Made by a program: the position numbers and the translations under genes. From an uncultured Parabacteroides sp. (GTDB lineage Bacteria > Bacteroidota > Bacteroidia > Bacteroidales > Tannerellaceae), in the NCBI GenBank assembly GCA_949298575.1, contig CASFXH010000001.1, positions 62,001-126,000 of the forward strand: 64,000 bases of DNA, written 5' to 3'. Shown here in pieces: positions 50,852 through 59,563 of this stretch. The notes beneath the pieces are model-generated. The model was not told the DNA's origin, did not search any database, and saw nothing but the letters and a program-made list of their open reading frames with translations. Position 1 is the stretch's first letter. Each line of letters begins with the position of its first letter.

Positions 50852-52645
50852 TTATCGCGCGATTTTCAAGGTTCGACATCCTCCGCTTGATTGGATTCGC
50901 GCGAGATAGATGCCCGCCGGGAGCCGTGGCGCGATGAGGCCGCCTGCCGTCCCGACACTTTCCCGCCAGCGTATTTTCCCCCCAAGGTCATAAATGACGA
51001 CCTCGATCGGCGTCGGGTGAGGCTCGATCCTTAAAACCTCCCCATCGAAACTTACGGCAGGAAGATCCGAGTCGATCTGGGCCGTCCCTGTCGCGAGGGG
51101 CATGGGCTCAGGCCCGTTTTTAAGGGAGAAGGCGAGGGGCGAGGCGGCACGGAGGGCCGTTTCGGTGATCAGGGGCTCCAGCGTGAGGGTGGTCTCCCGT
51201 TTGGCCTGGACAAAGAAGGCGGAAAAAGGAGCGACTGAGGTGACCGATCGCTTGTCGAGCGCTTGGTATTTCCCGTTCCGATAGATATAGATCTGATTGC
51301 CAATGTCGGGATTGTCCGCGATTGTCGCGATGGAAAGCGGGGCGGCCGTAGGGTTGCCCACGAGTTTCCAGCCGAAATGTGTCGAGTCGCTGATTCCTGC
51401 GGAGGAGTTCAAGACGACATTGACCCGTTCGGACGATCCGAATTTGGAAGAGATCGCTCCTCGCCGCGAGGAGAAGCGGATCCGGTTGCTTGAGGCCCCC
51501 TCGTCGATGGCCAGCAAATAGCCTTTGTATCTTTTGATGATTGACTCCTCTCCGGTCTCATCCGGAACGGGGACGACGCGCCAATTCCCGCTGGCCGATC
51601 CGGTTTGGGCCCGAAGGTCTCCGTCGTACGTGGCGAGGTAGAAATAATTGCCTGTCCCTTCGGTCTCGCTGTCTCCCATTTCCCATTCCGGGGCGATGTC
51701 TTCCAATTCGCAATCGAATGGGAGCGAGAAGAAATACCATTCGCCTTTCGACGGCATTTCAAGGTCGACCACCAATCGTCCGTCGAGATCCAGCGTGCCT
51801 TTCGATTCCAGATAAGTCGCTTGTTCCATTCCTGCATGGAGCGTCAAGTCCTTGATTCGCAAAAGCCCATCCTCGCCAATCTGTATTCCCCCCGAACCAA
51901 CCGTGACGCTATTGGCGCTCTCGAACCCCTCGACGTAGACATGCCCGTCGATCAAAGCGTCCCGATGCCGGGCGGCAGGGAGATGGCTCCAGCGCAAGCT
52001 ATCGTTCCAGGAACCATTTCCCGTGAAAAGAGAGTATTGAGGTATTTCTCCATAAGCGTAAATGCTGTCGATGTAGGCGTAAGCGTTGTCCATGTCATCG
52101 CTCGCGGATGTGCCGAAGAAAGACGCGCCTAGGGGGTTCATGGAAATATTGACAGGACGGAAAGATGGGCTTTTCGTATTCCCTGCAACTCCAGATTGGG
52201 TGAAAATCGTGACTTCTTTTGTCGCCCATGTTCGGTAAGTGTTTGCCCACCAAAGTCCATCATCCGGAAAATTGAAGCATGAGAATCGAAGCGTAATTAT
52301 CCAGCTTTTATAAAGCGTAGAATCGAATCGCGCGAAATGGATTTCTTCCGCCATTGGAACTTTCAATAAATAGTCGCCGTGTGCTCCTTTGAAATCTTGA
52401 TCTTCGGAAGATATAATCTCAAAAGAAGTCGGTTGATAACTCCAATTGTCTTCCGGCCGTTGTTGGAACGTCTGCAAACGGAAAGTGTCCATCACGAGCT
52501 TATTCTCGCGACCATTCACGAACGCTTCCCATTCTACGGGATCAGCCGGTAAAGATTCGGAAACTTGGGCAAGCATACCCTTGGAAAGGAATATCCCCGC
52601 GAATAAGACGAGGATCCTACGGAAAAACGAGTAATAGTTCTTCAT
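50852..52645 (-). CDS. Secreted protein with T9SS type A-like C-terminal sorting domain
   Basis: 597 residues. Signal peptide ends KGMLAQ. I do not recognise the first 330 residues; they look all-beta (GSWNDSLRWSH resembles a G8/hyaluronidase-linked or repeat strand). The final 75 residues match a Por-type sorting domain: EVVIYDLGGKIRW, LPAGIYLARI and the closing CRTLKIAR. Such cargo is exported by the type IX system and anchored to A-LPS or released. Function of the cargo is unknown; it could be a structural or adhesive surface protein. Confidence 0.75.
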   Translation of the reverse strand: MKNYYSFFRRILVLFAGIFLSKGMLAQVSESLPADPVEWEAFVNGRENKLVMDTFRLQTFQQRPEDNWSYQPTSFEIISSEDQDFKGAHGDYLLKVPMAEEIHFARFDSTLYKSWIITLRFSCFNFPDDGLWWANTYRTWATKEVTIFTQSGVAGNTKSPSFRPVNISMNPLGASFFGTSASDDMDNAYAYIDSIYAYGEIPQYSLFTGNGSWNDSLRWSHLPAARHRDALIDGHVYVEGFESANSVTVGSGGIQIGEDGLLRIKDLTLHAGMEQATYLESKGTLDLDGRLVVDLEMPSKGEWYFFSLPFDCELEDIAPEWEMGDSETEGTGNYFYLATYDGDLRAQTGSASGNWRVVPVPDETGEESIIKRYKGYLLAIDEGASSNRIRFSSRRGAISSKFGSSERVNVVLNSSAGISDSTHFGWKLVGNPTAAPLSIATIADNPDIGNQIYIYRNGKYQALDKRSVTSVAPFSAFFVQAKRETTLTLEPLITETALRAASPLAFSLKNGPEPMPLATGTAQIDSDLPAVSFDGEVLRIEPHPTPIEVVIYDLGGKIRWRESVGTAGGLIAPRLPAGIYLARIQSSGGCRTLKIAR

Positions 52646-52678
52646 AGTGCCTAGGTGTTTAAAAATTGAATTGTTTCC

Positions 52679-52687
52679 GCGAAAGTA
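52679..52687 (-). promoter_or_regulatory. -7 box of the T9SS cargo gene
   Basis: Minus strand TACTTTCGC (TAnnTTCGC), 33 bases before the start. Confidence 0.5.
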
Positions 52688-52763
52688 ACGCTTCTTTTTT
52701 GGAAAGCAAGCGGGTTATGTCAAAAAACGATCGTGGAAGGGAATAAGATTTTTCCTAACGTAT

Positions 52764-52772
52764 TATCTTCGC
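52764..52772 (+). promoter_or_regulatory. -7 box abutting the hflX start codon
   Basis: TATCTTCGC ends only 3 bases before the hflX ATG at 52776, so a start about 7 bases after the box would fall within the start codon. It suggests a leaderless or nearly leaderless transcript. Confidence 0.5.
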
Positions 52773-52775
52773 GAT

Positions 52776-53987
52776 ATGAAAGAGTTTATTATCACAGAAG
52801 CGCAAACCGAGAAAGCGGTTTTGGTGGGTTTGATTACCCCGGAGCAAAATGAACAGAAAGTCAAGGAGTATCTGGATGAGCTCGCTTTCTTGGCGGACAC
52901 CGCCGGCGTGGAAGCGGTCAAGCGGTTCACGCAAAGAATGGAGAAGCCAAACTCCGTGACGTTTGTCGGTATGGGCAAGTTGGCGGAGATAAAAGAATAT
53001 GTCGTGGAGAATGAGATCGGTCTCGTGATATTCGACGATGAGCTTTCCGCCAAACAATTGCGAAATATCGAAAAGGAATTGGACGTGAAAATTTTGGATC
53101 GGACCAATCTGATTCTCGACATTTTCGCGAGGCGGGCGCAGACGGCCCACGCCAAAACGCAAGTCGAGCTGGCGCAATATCGCTACATGCTCCCACGCCT
53201 CACGCGCCTGTGGACCCACTTGGAGCGGCAACGGGGTGGCGTCGGCATGCGTGGACCCGGTGAAACTCAATTAGAGACCGACCGGCGGATCATCCTCGAT
53301 AAGATTTCGAGGTTGAAGCGGGAACTGGTGGAGATAGACCGGCAGAAGAGTGTCCAGCGGAAAAATCGCGGGAAGATGGTCCGCGTCGCCCTGGTAGGCT
53401 ATACGAACGTGGGGAAATCGACGTTGATGAATTTGTTGAGCAAAAGCGAGGTCTTCGCGGAGAATAAACTTTTCGCCACGCTTGACACGACCGTGCGAAA
53501 GGTCATCATCGACAACCTCCCCTTCCTGCTTTCGGACACGGTCGGGTTTATCCGGAAATTGCCGACAGAATTGGTCGAGTCTTTCAAATCGACGCTCGAC
53601 GAGGTCCGCGAGGCCGATCTGCTCCTCCACGTCGTCGACATTTCCCATCCCAGCTTCGAGGAGCAAATCGAAGTCGTCAACCGCACCCTCGCGGAGATCG
53701 ACGACACGGAAAAGCCCATGATTTTGCTCTTCAACAAGGTCGACGCCTTCTCGTTCGTCCCGAAAGAGGAGGACGACCTCACCCCGCGCACCCGTGAGAA
53801 CATCAGTTTGGAGGAACTCAAAAGCACCTGGATGAATAAGCTGGGTGACGATTGCATTTTCCTCTCGGCGAAAGAGAAAATCAATATCGACGCCTTGAAG
53901 AGCCTGCTCTACGAGCGGGTGAAAAGGATCCACGTATCCCGCTTCCCCTACAACGACTTTTTATTCCAGAAATACGACGACCTGTAG
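52776..53987 (+). CDS. hflX: GTPase HflX
   Basis: 403 residues. A ribosome-binding GTPase that splits stalled or stress-inactivated 70S ribosomes. The HflX N-terminal domain (residues 1-190, with ARRAQTAHAKTQVELAQYRYMLPRL and GGVGMRGPGETQLETDRR) is followed by the G domain: G1 ALVGYTNVGKSTLM, G3 LSDTVGFIRKLP, G4 LFNKVD, G5 LSAKEKI. Full length. The start MKEFIITEAQTEKAVLVGL is the conserved family start, although the promoter box lies directly against it. A strong terminator follows. Confidence 0.97.
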   Translation: MKEFIITEAQTEKAVLVGLITPEQNEQKVKEYLDELAFLADTAGVEAVKRFTQRMEKPNSVTFVGMGKLAEIKEYVVENEIGLVIFDDELSAKQLRNIEKELDVKILDRTNLILDIFARRAQTAHAKTQVELAQYRYMLPRLTRLWTHLERQRGGVGMRGPGETQLETDRRIILDKISRLKRELVEIDRQKSVQRKNRGKMVRVALVGYTNVGKSTLMNLLSKSEVFAENKLFATLDTTVRKVIIDNLPFLLSDTVGFIRKLPTELVESFKSTLDEVREADLLLHVVDISHPSFEEQIEVVNRTLAEIDDTEKPMILLFNKVDAFSFVPKEEDDLTPRTRENISLEELKSTWMNKLGDDCIFLSAKEKINIDALKSLLYERVKRIHVSRFPYNDFLFQKYDDL

Positions 53988-54012
53988 GCGCGGGGCTCTT
54001 TCGCGAAAAGAA

Positions 54013-54047
54013 AAGGCATCTTCCGCTCGTGAAAGATGCCTTTTTTT
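54013..54047 (+). terminator. Intrinsic terminator of hflX
   Basis: AAGGCATCTT pairs with AAGATGCCTT, followed by a run of seven T. Confidence 0.9.
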
Positions 54048-54072
54048 GGGGATACATCGTTAGCCTTCGGGC

Positions 54073-55434
54073 CTAGATGATTTTTTCCAGCTCTTTGAAA
54101 TTCTGTTTTAATTCCTCATCGCTTACCGAGTAGTTGGCGAGGTCGCCCGCGAAGTAACGATCGTATGAGGCCATGTCGATCAGGCCATGCCCGGACAGGT
54201 TGAACAAGATCACCTTCTTTTTCCCCTCCCGCTTGGCCGCCTCGGCTTCCTGGATGGCGGCGGCGATGGCGTGCGACGATTCGGGAGCCGGGATGATGCC
54301 CTCGGCGCGGGCGAAAATCGTCGCGGCTTTGAACGTGTCGAGTTGTTGGATATCCACCGCTTCCATGAGCCCGTCTTTCATCAGCTGGCTGACGATCGCG
54401 CCCGAGCCGTGGTAGCGCAACCCGCCCGCGTGGATATTCGCCGGCGCGAAGTTATGCCCCAACGTGAACATCGGGATCAGCGGCGTGTACCCGGCCTCGT
54501 CGCCGTAGTCGTACTGGAACTCGCCACGCGTCAGCTTCGGGCACGACGTGGGCTCGGCGGCGACCACGCGCACGGCGCTGTTTTCGCGGAGCTTGTGCCG
54601 TAAGAACGGGAACGAGATGCCCGAGAAGTTCGAGCCCCCGCCGAAGCACGCGATCACGACATCCGGATATTCCCCGGCCATCTCCATCTGCTTCTCCGCC
54701 TCAAGGCCGATGACCGTCTGATGGAGCATCACATGGTTGAGGGCGCTTCCCAACGTGTACTTACAGTTCGGCGTCTGCATGGCCAATTCCACCGCCTCGG
54801 AAATCGCCGTCCCGAGGCTGCCCTGATAGTTCGGGTTGCGGGTGATGATGTCCTTGCCGGCGCGCGTACTCATGCTGGGCGAGGCGATGACTTCCGCCCC
54901 GAACGTCTGCATGATTGAGCGCCGGTAGGGCTTCTGATGGTAGCTTACCTTGACCATATAGACCGCCAGCTCGAGGCCAAACGCTTTCGCGGCGAACGAC
55001 AGCGCGGCGCCCCATTGCCCCGCGCCCGTCTCGGTCGTGATATTCGTCACCCCTTCCTTCTTGCAGTAATACGCTTGGGCGAGGGCCGAATTTAACTTGT
55101 GCGACCCGATCGGGCTGACGCTCTCGTTTTTGAAATAAATATGCGCGGGCGTGTCTAACGCCTTTTCCAGGCCCGTCGCCCGGACGAGCGGCGTGGGGCG
55201 CCAGATGCGGTAAAGCTCACGCACCTCGTCGGGGATCGCGATCCAGGAATCCGTCACGTTCATCTCCTGCCGGGCCAGCTCTTCCGCGAATATGGGGAAG
55301 AGCTCCTCCGTCTTCAGGGGGTCTTTCGTCTTCGGGTTCAACAGTGGAAGGGGCTTGTTCGGCATGTCCGGGATGATGTTGTACCATGCGCTGGGAATGT
55401 CCTTCTCTTCCAAGAGAAATTTTTTCGTGCTCAT
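54073..55434 (-). CDS. trpB: TrpB2-type tryptophan synthase beta subunit
   Basis: 453 residues, longer than TrpB1, as usual for the TrpB2 group. PLP enzyme joining indole and serine (or O-phosphoserine) to tryptophan. Seen: RPTPLVRATGLEKAL, the PLP lysine in SPIGSHKLNSALAQAYY, TETGAGQWGAAL, and the phosphate-binding GGGSNFSGI (CFGGGSNFSGISFP). No trpA or other trp gene is near; TrpB2 often stands alone and may salvage indole. Convergent with hflX. Confidence 0.94.
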   Translation of the reverse strand: MSTKKFLLEEKDIPSAWYNIIPDMPNKPLPLLNPKTKDPLKTEELFPIFAEELARQEMNVTDSWIAIPDEVRELYRIWRPTPLVRATGLEKALDTPAHIYFKNESVSPIGSHKLNSALAQAYYCKKEGVTNITTETGAGQWGAALSFAAKAFGLELAVYMVKVSYHQKPYRRSIMQTFGAEVIASPSMSTRAGKDIITRNPNYQGSLGTAISEAVELAMQTPNCKYTLGSALNHVMLHQTVIGLEAEKQMEMAGEYPDVVIACFGGGSNFSGISFPFLRHKLRENSAVRVVAAEPTSCPKLTRGEFQYDYGDEAGYTPLIPMFTLGHNFAPANIHAGGLRYHGSGAIVSQLMKDGLMEAVDIQQLDTFKAATIFARAEGIIPAPESSHAIAAAIQEAEAAKREGKKKVILFNLSGHGLIDMASYDRYFAGDLANYSVSDEELKQNFKELEKII

Positions 55435-55572
55435 CGTTCTTATGTTTCTTTTTTAATCCTATTGTTTCTTTTTAGCCTTAAAAACGAGACAAATTTTTCC
55501 CGTCTTTTGGAAATTTGCTAGCAAAGGAACGAATAATATTTCAGTTTTTCAAGTTTTGTAATTAAATTTACC

Positions 55573-55581
55573 TATATTCGC
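55573..55581 (+). promoter_or_regulatory. -7 box of the tandem outer-membrane protein genes
   Basis: TATATTCGC, 44 bases before the ATG at 55626; TTTG at 55555-55558 is too close (14 bp) to be a standard -33 element. Confidence 0.5.
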
Positions 55582-55625
55582 GACTCCTTTAGGGGTAAGT
55601 AGCAAATATTAAACGCTTTGGAGGA

Positions 55626-56858
55626 ATGAAACGGATCCTGTGGCCGCTCGTGGCCCTTTTCGCGAGCACCTTCGCCGTCGCGCAGAAGCGCGCTTTCTCG
55701 TACGACTTCTACGGTTTCGTGCGGGGCGATCTCTTTTACAATTCGAGAGCCAACCAAGCGCCTATCGACGGCAACTTTTACCTTTTCCCCCTGGACCGCG
55801 ACCCGGACCCCAACGGCGAGGACCTGAACGCCACGCCCAACGGCAGTTTCTACTCGTTCACCACCCGCTTGGGCCTCGACGTCAAGGGGCCGCGCGTCGG
55901 CACGGCCACTTCCGCCGCCAAGATCGAGGTCGATTTCGGTGGCTTTTCGGGAAATCATTACCTCCTCAGGATCAGGCAGGCTTACGCGGCCCTCGCGTGG
56001 GAGGGGAAACAGGAGGTGCTCGCCGGCGTCACGTGGCATCCGCTCTTCGGCGACGTCGTGCCCGACGTCCTCAACCTTTCCACCGGCGCCCCTTTCCAGC
56101 CGTTCAACCGCAGCCCTCAGATCCGCTACCGCTTTTGGCCCGCGCCCGCGATCCGATTGACGGCCGCCGCCGTCTGGCAGCTCCAGTACCTGTCCAACGG
56201 GCCGTTGGGGGCGAGCGAGGATTATATCAAGAATAGCCTCGTCCCGGAGATCTTCCTCGGTGCCGATGTGACGCCGGGCGAGGGCCTTACGTATGGCGTC
56301 GGCGCTCACCTGATCTCGCTCAAGCCCCGTACGGAAGCGGTGGTCGGCGGGGAAACTTTCCGCGTGAAGGAGCGGATGACGACCTACACGATCGGCGCCC
56401 ACGCGAAGCTCCGCCGCGGGCAGTGGATGGTCGCCGCGAAGACGTTTTTTGCCTCCGGGCTCGACCACCTGGCCATGCTCGGCGGCTTTGGGGTGAAAAG
56501 TGTCGACGAGGCCTCCGGGCAATGGCGCTACACCCCGTTCCGCCATTCCACCTCCTGGCTGAACGTGACCTACGGCACGAAATGGAAGGCGGGCTTCTTC
56601 TTGGGATACAGCAAGAACCTGGGCACTGACGACGCGCTCGTCTCGCCCGACCGCGTCTATGGCATGGGCCTCGACATCGACCAGCTGCTCACGTGCAACC
56701 TCCATTTCTCTTACAATTTGCCGCACTGGCAGCTCGGCTTGGAGTATTGCCCGGCGACGGCCTTCTACGGCGAGACGGACCTCTCCTCCGGCCGCCCGCG
56801 AAACACCCACGCCGTCACGAACCACCGCGTGCTCGGCCTCTTAATGTATTATTTTTAA
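55626..56858 (+). CDS. Outer-membrane protein, porin-like, first of a tandem pair
   Basis: 410 residues. Signal peptide ending TFAVAQ, then beta-barrel character throughout: FSYDFYGFVRGDLFYNSRANQ, GSFYSFTTRLGLDVKGP, SAAKIEVDFGG, LRIRQAYAALAW, NRSPQIRYRFWP, and a C-terminus ending VLGLLMYYF with terminal Phe recognised by the Bam machine. The layout recalls DcaP/phosphate-porin-like barrels. Substrate unknown. A paralog follows after 10 bases. Confidence 0.8.
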   Translation: MKRILWPLVALFASTFAVAQKRAFSYDFYGFVRGDLFYNSRANQAPIDGNFYLFPLDRDPDPNGEDLNATPNGSFYSFTTRLGLDVKGPRVGTATSAAKIEVDFGGFSGNHYLLRIRQAYAALAWEGKQEVLAGVTWHPLFGDVVPDVLNLSTGAPFQPFNRSPQIRYRFWPAPAIRLTAAAVWQLQYLSNGPLGASEDYIKNSLVPEIFLGADVTPGEGLTYGVGAHLISLKPRTEAVVGGETFRVKERMTTYTIGAHAKLRRGQWMVAAKTFFASGLDHLAMLGGFGVKSVDEASGQWRYTPFRHSTSWLNVTYGTKWKAGFFLGYSKNLGTDDALVSPDRVYGMGLDIDQLLTCNLHFSYNLPHWQLGLEYCPATAFYGETDLSSGRPRNTHAVTNHRVLGLLMYYF

Positions 56859-56868
56859 AAGCGGAATC

Positions 56869-58110
56869 ATGAAAAGAAAATCCTATAGATCAGGTTTCCT
56901 CGCGCTTCTCCTCCTGCCGCTCCTCGCGCCGGGAAGCGCCGGGGCGCAACGGCCGAATTTCTCGTATAAGTTTTACGGCCAAGTGCGTGGCGACCTTTTT
57001 TATAACTCAAGGGCCAACCAGGAGAACGTAGACGGCCTGTTCTACCTCTTCCCCAAGCCGCACGACTACGACGCCCAGGGCGACGACCTCAACGCCAAGC
57101 CGAACGGCAGCTTTTACCTCTTATATACGCGCCTGGGGCTCGACATCACCGGGCCAAACGTCGGACGCGCCCGCACGAGCGCCAAGATCGAGACCGACTT
57201 CCGCGGCTCGGGCAGCGACTGGGCGATCCTACGCATACGCCACGCCTACGTGAACCTCGACTGGGGGCGCTCGTCCGTTTTGGTGGGGCAAACGTGGCAC
57301 CCGCTCTTCGGCGACGTGCACCCCTCGATGCTCAACCTTTGCACTGGCGCGCCCTTCAACCCCTTCAACCGCAGCCCGCAGATCCGTTACCGCCTCCTGC
57401 GCGACGGCTTCGATTTCCGCGCGGCGGCCGTGTGGCAGCTCCAATACCTCTCGACCGGGCCGAACGGGAAAAGCGAGGAGTACATTAAGAACGGGTGCGT
57501 CCCCGAGCTTTACGCGGGCGTGGAGTATGGCCGCGGCGGGTGGAAATGGGGCGTCGGGATCGATTTCCTCTCCATCGCGCCCCGTACGCGGAGCGAGGTG
57601 GAGGGGCAGACCTTCAAGGTCGCCGAGCGCGTCAACGCGCTTTCGGGCGAGGCCCATTTCGAGTATGTCGACGGCAAGCTGCACGTGGCGGGCAAGACTT
57701 TATTGGCGAACAATTTGGCCCACACCTCCATGCTGGGCGGCTACGGCGTCACCCGCGTCGACCCGCGGACGGGCGAGCGCGATTACGCCAGCTACCTTTT
57801 CTCCACGTCGTGGCTCAACATCTATTACGACGCGAAATGGCGGCCCGGCCTCTTCGTGGGTTACCTGAAAAATCTGGGAGCGGGCACCGCGCTGACGGGC
57901 GAGACCTACGGCGTCGGGCTGAACGTCGCCCAACTGTTCACGACCAATTTGCAACTCACCTACAACCTGCCGCATTGGCGCTTCGGCTTCGAGTATAGCC
58001 CATCGGTGGCCTGGTATGGCGCGGTTGACTACGCGGACGGTGGCCGGGTAAGCGCCGACTATCATGTCACGAATCATCGCGTCCTCGGCGTAATGCTTTA
58101 TTACTTTTAA
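56869..58110 (+). CDS. Outer-membrane protein, porin-like, second of a tandem pair
   Basis: 413 residues with signal peptide ending GSAGAQ. It aligns end to end with the preceding protein (FYGQVRGDLFYNSRANQ, NAKPNGSFYLLYTRLGLDITGP, NRSPQIRYRLL, WQLQYLSTGPNGKSEEYIKN, final VLGVMLYYF), showing tandem duplication of a whole barrel gene. Loop regions differ, so the two may take different solutes. Co-transcribed with the first copy; ends at a terminator and then a 42-bp periodic region. Confidence 0.8.
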   Translation: MKRKSYRSGFLALLLLPLLAPGSAGAQRPNFSYKFYGQVRGDLFYNSRANQENVDGLFYLFPKPHDYDAQGDDLNAKPNGSFYLLYTRLGLDITGPNVGRARTSAKIETDFRGSGSDWAILRIRHAYVNLDWGRSSVLVGQTWHPLFGDVHPSMLNLCTGAPFNPFNRSPQIRYRLLRDGFDFRAAAVWQLQYLSTGPNGKSEEYIKNGCVPELYAGVEYGRGGWKWGVGIDFLSIAPRTRSEVEGQTFKVAERVNALSGEAHFEYVDGKLHVAGKTLLANNLAHTSMLGGYGVTRVDPRTGERDYASYLFSTSWLNIYYDAKWRPGLFVGYLKNLGAGTALTGETYGVGLNVAQLFTTNLQLTYNLPHWRFGFEYSPSVAWYGAVDYADGGRVSADYHVTNHRVLGVMLYYF

Positions 58111-58129
58111 ATAAATCCTTTTTCTTTGG

Positions 58130-58158
58130 AGGTCACGATTTTTGTCGTGGCCTTTTTT
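58130..58158 (+). terminator. Intrinsic terminator after the porin-like pair
   Basis: GGTCACGA pairs with TCGTGGCC over a short T-rich loop, followed by TTTTTTAT. Confidence 0.8.
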
Positions 58159-58162
58159 ATGC

Positions 58163-58440
58163 GGTGGAAATAGTCATTTTCCCAAAAATAAATAGATTCG
58201 CCATGGTCGACTTATATATGTTCGCGTGAATCATTCATTCCACCCGGTCGATTTATATATGCACGCGTGCATGACTATTTCCACCAGCCCCAAAAGCATA
58301 ATTCATGGAAACGGCACTATTTCTACCACACAAAAAAGAATAACGCATTGAAAAATGACTATTTCCGCCACTACTTTTTTTATAATGAGCGGTAAAATGA
58401 CTATTTTTCAAAATGAAGAGGAGATAGGGCCAAAAAAGAA
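58163..58440. repeat. Degenerate array with 42-bp period (ATGACTATTTCCRCC family)
   Basis: ATGACTATTTCCACC stands at 58271 and recurs, with changes, at 58313 (GGCACTATTTCTACC), 58355 (ATGACTATTTCCGCC) and 58397 (ATGACTATTTTTC), exactly 42 bp apart. Weaker copies fall at 58230 and 58188. One exact inverted copy, GGTGGAAATAGTCAT, is at 58163-58177. A second element, GTCGAYTTATATATG followed by CGCGTG, recurs at 58206 and 58247. It lies between the convergent terminators of the porin-like genes and asd. A+T-rich, no coding frame. Same period as the other four arrays but different sequence. Confidence 0.8.
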
Positions 58441-58478
58441 GCCGCGGCCGAGAGATTTTCAGGATCCCTGGCCGCGGC
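58433..58478 (-). terminator. Intrinsic terminator of asd
   Basis: GCCGCGGCC (58441-58449) pairs with GGCCGCGGC (58470-58478); on the minus strand TTCTTTTTTG follows. It lies 40 bases after the asd stop. Confidence 0.8.
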
Positions 58479-58517
58479 GGATTGAAGAAAAACAGGTCAA
58501 TTGAGATAACCGTCAGC

Positions 58518-59531
58518 TTAAGCCTTGACGTTCCCCACTTGAAGGAGATACTCGGCGATTTGCACCGCGTTGAGCGCGGCGCCCTTCCGGATCTGGTCGC
58601 TCACGGTCCAGAAGGTCAGTCCGTTCGGGTTGGACAAGTCTTTTCGGATACGTCCGACGAACACCTCGTCGTGATCGGCGACGAAGAGCGGCATCGGGTA
58701 AATTTTCTCCGCCGGATTGTCTTGCAGGATAACGCCCGGCGCGTTGGCGAAAGCCTCGCGCGCCTCCTCGACGCTGATGGGGCGTTCGGTCTCGACCCAC
58801 GTCGCCTCGCTATGCGCCCGCATGACGGGGACGCGTACGCAGGTGGCGCTTACCTCGATGTCGGAGTGCATGATCTTGCGCGTCTCGTTGTACATCTTCA
58901 TTTCCTCTTTCGTATAGCCGTTGTCGGTGAACACGTCGACGTGGGGGATGAGGTTGAAGGCAAGCTGGTAAGCGAACTTCTCGACGGTCGGTTCCTCGCC
59001 GTTGAGCAGTTGCGCGTATTGCTTTTTCAACTCATCCATGGCCGACGCTCCGGCTCCGCTCGCCGCCTGGTATGTCGAGACGTGCACCTTGCGGATGTGG
59101 CTCAAGTTCTCGATCGCCTTGAGGGCCACGACCATCTGGATGGTGGTGCAGTTGGGGTTGGCGATGATGCCGCGGGGGCGCGTCAGGGCGTCCTCGGCGT
59201 TGACTTCGGGCACGACCAGGGGCACGTCGCTGTCCATGCGGAAGGCGCTGGAGTTGTCGATCATCACGGCCCCGTGCTTCGTGATGGTGGGGGCGAACTC
59301 GCGCGAGGTGCCCGCTCCGGCCGAGGCGAAGGCGATCTGCACGCCCTCGAAATCGTCGTTATGTTTCAACTCCTTAACCGTATAAGATTTTCCCCGGAAG
59401 GAATAATCCCGTCCGGCGCTGCGCGACGAGCCGAAGAGGAGGAGCTCGTCGATGGGGAACTGTCTTTGTTCAAGAACCCTGAGAAATTCTTGTCCTACGG
59501 CGCCGCTGGCGCCTACGATCGCTACTTTCAT
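58518..59531 (-). CDS. asd: Aspartate-semialdehyde dehydrogenase
   Basis: 337 residues. Reduces aspartyl phosphate with NADPH, the branch point to Lys/diaminopimelate, Met and Thr. Seen: NADP-binding [26 protein letters not shown], catalytic Cys in [26 protein letters not shown], and the catalytic His in [14 protein letters not shown]. Normal length. It is downstream of the C11 peptidase region but separately oriented in the same strand, with a 32-base gap. Confidence 0.97.
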   Translation of the reverse strand: MKVAIVGASGAVGQEFLRVLEQRQFPIDELLLFGSSRSAGRDYSFRGKSYTVKELKHNDDFEGVQIAFASAGAGTSREFAPTITKHGAVMIDNSSAFRMDSDVPLVVPEVNAEDALTRPRGIIANPNCTTIQMVVALKAIENLSHIRKVHVSTYQAASGAGASAMDELKKQYAQLLNGEEPTVEKFAYQLAFNLIPHVDVFTDNGYTKEEMKMYNETRKIMHSDIEVSATCVRVPVMRAHSEATWVETERPISVEEAREAFANAPGVILQDNPAEKIYPMPLFVADHDEVFVGRIRKDLSNPNGLTFWTVSDQIRKGAALNAVQIAEYLLQVGNVKA

Positions 59532-59563
59532 TTTCCTTAATATTTAGAAGTTTAGAATTAAAA

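Noticed and set aside
55572..56825. 417-codon minus-strand frame opposite the first porin-like gene
   Set aside because: The plus-strand protein has a signal peptide, barrel strands, a terminal Phe and a tandem paralog; the mirror frame has none.
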